Below are positions 1 through 4,660 of a stretch of DNA of 6,195 nt, piece after piece. Source of the DNA: CAZIPZ01 sp964541075 (GTDB lineage: Bacteria; Acidobacteriota; Terriglobia; 20CM-2-55-15); assembly GCA_964541075.1 (NCBI GenBank), contig CAZIPZ010000214.1, positions 1 through 6,195 on the forward strand, in the 5' to 3' direction. The notes beneath the pieces were generated by a model. It ran no database searches, was not told the DNA's origin, and saw only the letters and a list, made by a program, of their open reading frames with translations. Every line of letters starts with the position of its first letter. Within the stretch, counting starts at the first letter, position 1. The translations under genes and the position numbers were made by a program.

Positions 1-2
1 AG

Positions 3-362
3 CAAGGAACCAATGTTTACACGGATGAACATGGTGCTTATCACGCACTTGGTTCTGAGGGTTTCACCCATGCTTTCGTTCGTCACGCCGAGTTTTATGT
101 GAATGGCGCGGTTCATACGAATGGCATTGAAAACTTCTGGAGCCTTTTGAAGCGAGCGATTAAAGGGACATATGTTTCGGTAGAGCCGTTTCACATGTTC
201 CGCTATTTGGACGAAGAGGCTTTCCGCTTTAACGAAAGATTCGGTGATGATGCCGACCGTTTCCTTTCGATCATGGCCCAAGTTGCCGGTCGCCGCGTGA
301 CTTACAAAAAGCTCACTGGCAAACAGGAGGAGCAAACGCAAGTTAACGAAGCGGGAATCTGA
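3..362 (+). CDS. IS1595/ISXO2-type transposase, C-terminal part (5' end outside window)
   Basis: DDE-type transposase that would catalyse cut-and-paste or copy movement of an IS1595-family element. The reading frame is open from position 3 to the TGA ending at 362, giving the last 119 residues; the N-terminal zinc-ribbon and the first catalytic Asp lie before the window. Visible family marks are YTDEHGAY (second catalytic Asp, residue 8 of the fragment), HTNGIENFW (residues 38-46, holding the Asn/Glu position that gives the DDN(E)K signature), LLKRAIKGTY, and the closing FRYLDEEAFRFNER. The frame could also start at the internal GTG at 99, but the homology clearly continues upstream, so that is not a real start. 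The C-terminus appears complete. I could not identify the element's right terminal inverted repeat or target-site duplication. Family assignment is from recognised motifs and is fairly secure; whether the element is intact cannot be judged from here. Confidence 0.88.
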   Translation, partial: QGTNVYTDEHGAYHALGSEGFTHAFVRHAEFYVNGAVHTNGIENFWSLLKRAIKGTYVSVEPFHMFRYLDEEAFRFNERFGDDADRFLSIMAQVAGRRVTYKKLTGKQEEQTQVNEAGI

Positions 363-388
363 GCGACAAAAGCGAGGAAAGCGGTAAT

Positions 389-547
389 ATGACTCGCATG
401 AAGAAAAAGCAGATCGGTGACACATCGAAGGCGTTTCGCGAGTTTGAAGGATTTGCGTAACGCCTTCTTGCTGTTCCAAAAGCAGAACTCGATCAAAAAC
501 TGCGAGACGAAAAAGCGAAAAAGAATCCCGAAAAAAAGTCACGTTAA
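389..547 (+). pseudogene. Small basic protein gene with an in-frame stop (TAA 458-460)
   Basis: An ATG at 389 follows a good ribosome binding site (GAGGAAAG, about 373-380). The frame encodes 23 residues, hits TAA at 458-460, then continues in the same frame for 28 codons to the TAA at 545-547. Read through, it gives a 52-position Lys-rich protein with FREFEGFA before the stop and RLLAVPKAELDQKLRDEK after it. The joined pattern 'F..F..(A)x(R)LLAVPK.EL' resembles short uncharacterised proteins of about 50-80 residues common in bacteria, often near mobile or toxin-antitoxin genes. That resemblance is from memory. A single base change (for example AAA or CAA to TAA) would explain the break. It lies 26 bp after the transposase stop, so it may be an element passenger or a flanking host gene. 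Alternatively the first 23 codons are a genuine short peptide. Function unknown. Confidence 0.5.
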
Positions 548-1413
548 CGCGCCTTCACCGCTGCAAGCGGCGGTTCCGCCCTTCCCGCGATTCGATTGAT
601 TTGTTCCTGCGTCCATTCAGGACGATATGCTTTACGTCGCGCTACAGTGGCAAATCTAGAACGATCAGCATCACTCATCTCGCCACCACTTTCGGCTCGC
701 TGGGTATACCAACAAAGCACATCAGCAGCCTGCAATGGTGTGCGATCCTTTCCCCCTGGAATCAGTTCACCGAGTAGCGGAATTAGATCGGACTCGCCGA
801 GTCTAGAAAGACTATCCGGCATTGACTCATGGAAGTCTCGTATCCGATCAGTCATGGCGCTATTACGTTCAATAACAAAATCAACCTTTTCGCATTCTGG
901 GCGTTCATCCCTGACATAGAACAGCACTGCATAACAAAAAGTTATGAACGATAGGTAATCTGGATCCATGGGGTAGATTCGTTTTTGCGGTGTAATGCGG
1001 CCTATGATTTTTGTATTCGCAAACGCATTTTTCACATATTCCACATTGATTGTTGATCCGACCAAATAAAGACTACCCATACTTGCTATTACTCGAAACG
1101 CCTCATCTAACCGCCGCTCGGCCTCCCGATCAGAAAGCCTGTGCTTTTTTCTGAAATCACGACTTCTTATATCGGTCATATGCAGAAAAGGGAGCCTTGG
1201 CGAACCATCCAGTACACGTTCGGCCCATGCGGGCGCGAACCAGTCCGACCAATCATTCTCTGGCCCAACAAAGCCACACCGATAAAATTTATCTCCGGAG
1301 AGACTTTCGTCACTTGCCGCTACGAATACAGCCATTCGCTTTTCCTGTCTTGGCAGCCCGCAAAAGAGGGAGCGCACTAGGGCAGCCGCAAGATATTTAG
1401 CCTCGCAGGCCAT
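544..1413 (-). CDS. DUF3800 family protein
   Basis: Uncharacterised protein of 289 residues if started at the ATG at 1411-1413. Family hallmarks are visible in order: an N-terminal acidic DES motif (residues 35-37), FLHMTD with a conserved His (residue 78), VDFVIERN (Asp178, Glu182), and the C-terminal PLQAADVLCW block (residues 226-235, Gln228 and Asp231). The spaced acidic residues suggest a metal-dependent active site, perhaps nuclease-like, but no activity is established for the family. I chose the ATG at 1413 because GGAGGTGA sits immediately upstream at ideal spacing. A second Met at 1335 is preceded by AGGAAA and would place DES at residue 9, which is more usual for the family. No membrane segment or signal peptide stands out. 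DUF3800 genes often occur on mobile DNA and in defence-rich islands, consistent with the transposase next door. Its stop overlaps the small gene's stop in TTAA. Confidence 0.85.
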   Translation of the reverse strand: MACEAKYLAAALVRSLFCGLPRQEKRMAVFVAASDESLSGDKFYRCGFVGPENDWSDWFAPAWAERVLDGSPRLPFLHMTDIRSRDFRKKHRLSDREAERRLDEAFRVIASMGSLYLVGSTINVEYVKNAFANTKIIGRITPQKRIYPMDPDYLSFITFCYAVLFYVRDERPECEKVDFVIERNSAMTDRIRDFHESMPDSLSRLGESDLIPLLGELIPGGKDRTPLQAADVLCWYTQRAESGGEMSDADRSRFATVARRKAYRPEWTQEQINRIAGRAEPPLAAVKAR

Positions 1414-1415
1414 TG

Positions 1416-1423
1416 TCACCTCC
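1416..1423 (-). promoter_or_regulatory. Strong ribosome binding site deciding the DUF3800 start
   Basis: On the minus strand this reads GGAGGTGA, nearly a full anti-SD complement. The GGGAGG core at 1419-1424 lies 5 nt before the ATG at 1411-1413. It supports the longer protein over the Met at 1335. A GTG at 1417-1419 overlaps the SD and is unlikely to be used. Confidence 0.65.
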
Positions 1424-1440
1424 CGCCTCCGGGTGAGGCA

Positions 1441-1446
1441 AGTATA
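1441..1446 (-). promoter_or_regulatory. Candidate -10 box for the DUF3800 gene
   Basis: The minus-strand sequence TATACT matches TATAAT at 5 of 6 positions. A start of transcription near 1434 would leave a short leader containing the strong SD. No convincing -35 hexamer is seen 16-18 bp further upstream, so this is a weak call based on position and the -10 match alone. Confidence 0.3.
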
Positions 1447-1491
1447 TTGTTGCCCTCGGAAGGGGGGACTGCCTTGTCGGAATGCCGAAAA

Positions 1492-1511
1492 GTGGTTCCG
1501 AACTGAACCGC
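1492..1511. repeat. Inverted repeat just upstream of the STN-smpB -10 box
   Basis: GGTTC (1494-1498) and GAACC (1505-1509) form a 5-bp inverted repeat with a 6-bp centre, extendable outward by a T-G and a G-C pair. A tighter GTTC-C-GAAC palindrome is nested inside (1495-1503). It occupies the stretch where a -35 element would sit for the TATAAT at 1514, which is a usual place for an operator. No regulator is identified, and a 5-bp repeat can arise by chance. Confidence 0.3.
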
Positions 1512-1513
1512 GC

Positions 1514-1519
1514 TATAAT
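1514..1519 (+). promoter_or_regulatory. Promoter -10 box for the STN-smpB-Fic-E1 operon
   Basis: Perfect TATAAT 32 bp before the ATG at 1551, giving an expected leader of roughly 25 nt that contains the AGGGG ribosome binding site at 1539-1543. The -35 region is poor (GTGGTT at 1492-1497 with a 16-bp spacer is the best I see), so the promoter may depend on an activator or on lineage-specific sigma preferences. Confidence 0.55.
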
Positions 1520-1550
1520 TATGAAGGTCTAAACCATTAGGGGTGTAACC

Positions 1551-2342
1551 ATGAAGCAGGGGATAGCAATCGCTGCAGTGGCCGTTGCTTTGTCGGGAAG
1601 TCTGCTCGGGGCCGGAAAAGGCCCGCAAATTCAAATTATGGACCAAAGAGTGTCGATGCAGGCTGAAGCAATTCCCCTTGGCAGACTGCTACGCCTTTTC
1701 GACATCGCGAGTGGAATGACGTCGAAGGTTCCCAACGAACTTGCGAACCGCAACGTAAGTGTTCAATTTTCCGGGCTCAGCGTGAGCGATGCTGTTAAGA
1801 AGATCTTTGAGGGGCTTCCTCTTGACTATGTCTTGATTGAGGGAAGGGGCGTCGTGGTTACTTCTCCGTCACAGCGGCTGACGGCATCCGACCAACCTTC
1901 AGCAGCGCCATTCAATTCAGCGCCGCCTCCGATGGACGCTCCAATGGTCGAGGACGCGCAGCAGCCGCCCTTCTATCCACAGCCTGTTCCTGCGCAGCCT
2001 GCCGCAGTTGGTGCGCAGCCGTTTCCGGGTGGACCTCCGAACAATCCATTCAATAGCCCCTTTAACCAGCAGCAACCCCAGCAACAACAGGCTCAGCCCG
2101 CCATGATTCAAACGCCATTCGGACCTATTCCGAATCCGCGTTTGAATCAGCCCGCTCAGCCCACAGGCAATGTGCCTTTAACGTTGCCAGGTCAGCAACT
2201 GAACGCTCCGTCAAATTCCGGAAGCGACCTCAATTTCTTCTTTAATCAGCAGCCTGCAGGAGACACGACGTCTCCGGCTCAGGGCGCTACGCCGGTTTCG
2301 CCATTCGGGCAACCGTTGATGCCGCCGCAGCGGAAGCCGTGA
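1551..2342 (+). CDS. Secreted STN-domain protein with Pro/Gln-rich tail
   Basis: Protein of 263 residues started at ATG 1551 with AGGGG 7 nt upstream. Residues 1-21 form a signal peptide: Lys2, a hydrophobic core of Ala, Val and Leu, and a likely cleavage near LLGA/GKG. There is no lipobox Cys. Residues about 33-107 match the secretin/TonB short N-terminal (STN) fold: VSMQAEAIPLGRLLRLFD, then NVSVQFSGLSVSDAVKKIF, then YVLIEGRGVVVTS. From about 108 to 263 the chain is low-complexity, rich in Pro, Gln, Asn and Ala, with recurring PFN and NQQ units, and is probably disordered. STN domains normally precede a secretin or TonB-receptor barrel; neither is present, so this is a free-standing periplasmic protein of unknown role, perhaps a peptidoglycan- or secretin-interacting adaptor (inference). 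Its TGA overlaps the smpB GTG in GTGA, implying translational coupling. Confidence 0.82.
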   Translation: MKQGIAIAAVAVALSGSLLGAGKGPQIQIMDQRVSMQAEAIPLGRLLRLFDIASGMTSKVPNELANRNVSVQFSGLSVSDAVKKIFEGLPLDYVLIEGRGVVVTSPSQRLTASDQPSAAPFNSAPPPMDAPMVEDAQQPPFYPQPVPAQPAAVGAQPFPGGPPNNPFNSPFNQQQPQQQQAQPAMIQTPFGPIPNPRLNQPAQPTGNVPLTLPGQQLNAPSNSGSDLNFFFNQQPAGDTTSPAQGATPVSPFGQPLMPPQRKP

Positions 2343-2788
2343 CCAAGGAAATCGCGGTCAACAGGCAAGCATTCCACAACTACGACATCATCGAAAAGTT
2401 TGAAGCCGGGCTTGTCTTGACGGGGACGGAAGTCAAATCCGCCCGAGATGGGCGAGTGAACCTCAAAGACGGATATGGCTTGGTCAAGGGCGGCGAAGTC
2501 TGGCTCGTCAACGTGCATATCAGCCCATATTCACATGGAAACTATGCGAATCATGATCCGCTTCGGACCCGTAAGGTGTTGTTGAATCGGTCCGAAATCA
2601 ACAAGCTCATCGGTCGGACCACCGAACGCGGGCTGACTCTTGTGCCGCTCCGATTCTATTTCAAGGAAGGAAAGTTAAAATGTGAACTGGCATTGGCGAA
2701 AGGCAGGAAGGTTCATGATAAGCGAGAGGTGTCACGCCAAAAGACAATCGACAAGGAGACGCGTCAGGCGTTGAGTGAGCGGAAGTAG
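2339..2788 (+). CDS. smpB: SsrA-binding protein SmpB
   Basis: Cytoplasmic RNA-binding partner of tmRNA. It delivers alanyl-tmRNA to ribosomes stalled on broken mRNAs so the nascent chain is tagged and the ribosome released. The 149 residues match the family throughout: FEAGLVLTGTEVKSAR (21-36), NLKDGYG (41-47), the tmRNA-binding block HISPYSHGNYANHDP (60-74), RKVLLNRSEI (78-87), VPLRFYFKEGKLKCELALAKG (102-122), and the basic tail starting KVHDKRE (124-130) that folds in the mRNA channel of the stalled ribosome. Length is normal. The start is GTG at 2339, overlapping the previous stop by 4 bp. Only a weak SD (GCGGAAG) precedes it, so translation probably depends on coupling to the STN gene. 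The gene for its partner tmRNA (ssrA) is not in the window. Confidence 0.97.
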   Translation: MTKEIAVNRQAFHNYDIIEKFEAGLVLTGTEVKSARDGRVNLKDGYGLVKGGEVWLVNVHISPYSHGNYANHDPLRTRKVLLNRSEINKLIGRTTERGLTLVPLRFYFKEGKLKCELALAKGRKVHDKREVSRQKTIDKETRQALSERK

Positions 2789-2818
2789 CCGCCGCTTCCG
2801 AGGGCAAAAATTCCGGGT

Positions 2819-3439
2819 ATGTCTGAAGATCTTCCAATTTATGCCGGATCCACGTTGCGAACGCGCATCCAGTTTTCGGAACTCGATCGTTTGAAGGGCG
2901 CCGACGTAGCGCCCTCGTGGAACAAGTCCGATAGCGTGATCGCTCAAATGGAAGGTGCGGTTAGGGTCCGGGAGGCGAGACAGGCTGCTTCCAGGCTGAC
3001 GAAGGCCGTTCTTCTTGAGATTCATTCTGAACTCTTCTACGACCGCCCGGGCGCCGGAACACTCCGACAGACAGCAATTCAGCCGCTGCACCGGGGCCAG
3101 GACTGCCCGGATCCTGAGTTTATCGACAGGTCTCTGGACAACTTTTTCGGATGGCTGGATGCGGAGAGCGTTGCGCAGATCCATCCTATCGAGAAAACCG
3201 CTCTGGTCATCACCCGAATCGTGGATATCTGGCCTTTTGATTTTGGGAACCTGACGGCGGCGATCGTCTTGGCTAACGTCCTTCTTGAACAGGCCGGTTA
3301 CGCTCCATTCTTCGTCAGGCCGGAGCACATGAAGGAATTCAACGCCATTGTTGCGCAGGCGATTTCTATAGAGACTCAGCCGCTGGTTAACGCCATTCAA
3401 AGAACTGTCAAGCGGGAGATGGAAAGCCTTGTTCGATGA
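2819..3439 (+). CDS. Degenerate Fic-fold protein (predicted pseudoenzyme)
   Basis: The 206 residues align along the whole Fic/DOC layout. MEG at 44-46 sits where Fic proteins carry the inhibitory (S/T)xxxE(G/N) helix, but the Ser/Thr is replaced. LLEIHSELF (65-73), GAGTLRQTAI (78-87; usual G.yR..q), FFGWLD (109-114) and HPIEKTALVITRIVDI (122-137) follow in family order. The catalytic loop HPFxDGNGRxxR reads WPFDFGNLTAAI (138-149). The His base, the Asp, the second Gly and both Arg are gone; only PF and GN survive. Active Fic enzymes transfer AMP or other phosphate-containing groups to target hydroxyls; this one should not. It may act as a binding or scaffold protein, possibly for the E1 whose start lies inside its last codons. 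The start ATG is 30 bp after smpB with a weak SD. The reading frame is intact, with no stops or frameshifts, so it is not an obviously decaying gene. Fic-fold assignment is from pattern recognition, fairly sure. Confidence 0.75.
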   Translation: MSEDLPIYAGSTLRTRIQFSELDRLKGADVAPSWNKSDSVIAQMEGAVRVREARQAASRLTKAVLLEIHSELFYDRPGAGTLRQTAIQPLHRGQDCPDPEFIDRSLDNFFGWLDAESVAQIHPIEKTALVITRIVDIWPFDFGNLTAAIVLANVLLEQAGYAPFFVRPEHMKEFNAIVAQAISIETQPLVNAIQRTVKREMESLVR

Positions 3440-4451
3440 TCGATATTCCCGTCAAGTCCGTTTCTCACCGATTGGGGAATCCGGCCAGCAGCGCCTCGGT
3501 TCAGCCCGCATTCTCGTGTTGGGACTCGGAGCTTTGGGAACTGTTGCGGCGGACCAGATGGTGCGGTCCGGGATCGGTTTCGTGCGGCTGATTGATCGTG
3601 ACTTTGTGGAGTTGTCCAACCTCCAGCGCCAGTCTCTTTTCGATGAAGAAGACGTGCGCAACAATCTTCCGAAAGCGGCGGCTGCCAAGGCGAGACTGGA
3701 GGGGATCAACTCTGGCGTGCAGATTGAAGCGATCGTGGACGACGTGAATCCTTCCAACGTGGAGGATTACATCACGGATGTGGACCTGATTCTCGACGGG
3801 CTCGACAACTTTGAGACTCGTTTTGTTATCAATGATGCCTGTGCGAAGCATGGAAAGCCGTGGATCTATACAGCGGCCGTTGGCAGCTATGGTCTCGTCA
3901 TGCCCATATTGCCCGCTGTTTCACCCTGCTTGAGATGCTTGTTGGGGAGTTTGCCCGCTCCGGGTTCCTCTCCGACTTGTGACACGGCTGGGGTCATTGC
4001 ACCGATAACCCATGCGATTGCGTCCATTCAGGCGGCGGAAGCACTCAAATTCTTAACAGGGAATCTGAGTCCGTCGGAGGTTCGGCTGATTTCTTATGAC
4101 GTTTGGGCCCAGCGGTTCCAGCGGATCGAGGTTGGCAAGGATTCGATGGCCTTATGTCCAGTCTGTGCTGACGGCCGGCTCGAGTATCTGAACGGTGATC
4201 CTTTGCGAACCATCACACTCTGCGGCCGCAACGCAGTGCAGTTGATCCCAGGCGTGAAAGGGGATATCAATTTTGCAGAGATTTCAAAATCCATTGGCTT
4301 GTCTGGATCCGTTCATTTCAACGAGTTCCTTCTGAAGTGCTCTTCCCCGCCTTATGAGCTGACGCTGTTCAAAGACGGTCGCGCTATCGTCAAGGGAACA
4401 GAAGAAGCCGGCATCGCACGTTCTGTTTATTCCAAAATTGTCGGTCTATAA
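3429..4451 (+). CDS. ThiF/MoeB/HesA-family E1-like adenylyltransferase
   Basis: Predicted to adenylate the C-terminal glycine of a ubiquitin-like sulfur carrier (ThiS or MoaD type) for thiamine, molybdopterin or related sulfur transfer. Marks over 340 residues: N-terminal RYSRQ (5-9), ATP loop GLGALG (32-37), DRDFVELSNLQRQ (56-68, including the conserved Asn and Arg), Lys82, Asp126 in DGLDNFETR, candidate catalytic Cys184 in SPTCDTAGVIAP, and a zinc site from CLRC (167-170) and CPVC (243-246). About 90 further residues follow, with LCGRNAVQL (264-272) and LFKDGRAIVKGTEEAG (313-328); from memory similar extensions occur in Bacillus-type ThiF/MoeB proteins. The start is TTG at 3429: no ATG fits this frame near RYSRQ, and GGGAG (3414-3418) lies upstream. 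It overlaps the Fic-like gene by 11 bp. No carrier protein, rhodanese or JAMM protease gene is present, so ThiF and MoeB cannot be separated. Confidence 0.92.
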   Translation: MFDDRYSRQVRFSPIGESGQQRLGSARILVLGLGALGTVAADQMVRSGIGFVRLIDRDFVELSNLQRQSLFDEEDVRNNLPKAAAAKARLEGINSGVQIEAIVDDVNPSNVEDYITDVDLILDGLDNFETRFVINDACAKHGKPWIYTAAVGSYGLVMPILPAVSPCLRCLLGSLPAPGSSPTCDTAGVIAPITHAIASIQAAEALKFLTGNLSPSEVRLISYDVWAQRFQRIEVGKDSMALCPVCADGRLEYLNGDPLRTITLCGRNAVQLIPGVKGDINFAEISKSIGLSGSVHFNEFLLKCSSPPYELTLFKDGRAIVKGTEEAGIARSVYSKIVGL

Positions 4452-4570
4452 CTTCGGGAGCCCAGCGCGAAATCCATCGCCCCAATGACCGTTTCCGGAG
4501 ACGGACCGCCGTCCTTGAGCCTACGCGTCCGCGGTTTGGTCAATTCGACTTTTTCATAGGCTGCCGGTTC

Positions 4571-4576
4571 TATAAT
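4571..4576 (+). promoter_or_regulatory. Promoter -10 box for the cstA-type gene
   Basis: Perfect TATAAT 84 bp before the GTG at 4661. The upstream hexamers are imperfect: TCGACT at 4545-4550 matches TTGACA at 4 of 6 positions but with a 20-bp spacer, and TTTTCA at 4551-4556 has only 14 bp. As at 1514, the -10 is strong and the -35 weak. Transcription would begin near 4583, giving a leader of about 75-80 nt. Confidence 0.5.
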
Positions 4577-4612
4577 GATTATGCTCATCGAAACAATGCG
4601 CGATGACAGGAG

Positions 4613-4637
4613 CTTTTGCGTCGCGATGGCGCGAAAG
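4613..4637 (+). promoter_or_regulatory. Leader hairpin before the cstA ribosome binding site
   Basis: CTTTTGCG (4613-4620) pairs with CGCGAAAG (4630-4637) as an 8-bp stem including one T-G wobble, with a 9-nt loop. It ends 6 nt before the very purine-rich SD GGAGGAGGGG (4644-4653). GGA triplets occur at 4609-4611, 4637-4639, 4644-4646 and 4647-4649. In E. coli, cstA translation is repressed by CsrA binding to GGA motifs that overlap the SD. A similar control here is inference only. Confidence 0.3.
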
Positions 4638-4643
4638 GACTGC

Positions 4644-4653
4644 GGAGGAGGGG
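4644..4653 (+). promoter_or_regulatory. Ribosome binding site deciding the cstA GTG start
   Basis: GGAGGAGGGG lies 7 nt before the GTG at 4661. It supports GTG over the in-frame TTG at 4616, which has no comparable site and lies inside the leader hairpin. Confidence 0.7.
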
Positions 4654-4660
4654 CTGTACT

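Noticed and set aside
596..919. 107-codon plus-strand open frame opposite the DUF3800 gene
   Set aside because: Ser/Arg-rich translation antisense to a protein with clear family motifs; no supporting ribosome binding site.
2780..2800. Possible terminator over the smpB stop (CGGAAG pairing with CTTCCG)
   Set aside because: The stem has only 6 bp and is followed by AGGGCAAAAATT rather than a T-run. The downstream gene is only 30 bp away, so read-through is expected.
2732..3400. 222-codon minus-strand open frame across smpB and the Fic-like gene
   Set aside because: Antisense shadow of two convincing plus-strand genes; no SD and no family motif.
2819..4451. Anti-phage ubiquitin-like system (CBASS- or Bil-type, with E1)
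   Set aside because: There is no E2, JAMM protease, ubiquitin-like protein, nucleotidyltransferase or effector gene. The E1 is a single-domain ThiF/MoeB type with a metabolic look and sits behind smpB.
4500..4513. Possible terminator after the E1 gene (GACGG, ACCG loop, CCGTC)
   Set aside because: Only a 5-bp stem and no T-tract follows. It may be a weak hairpin or chance; I cannot call an intrinsic terminator here.
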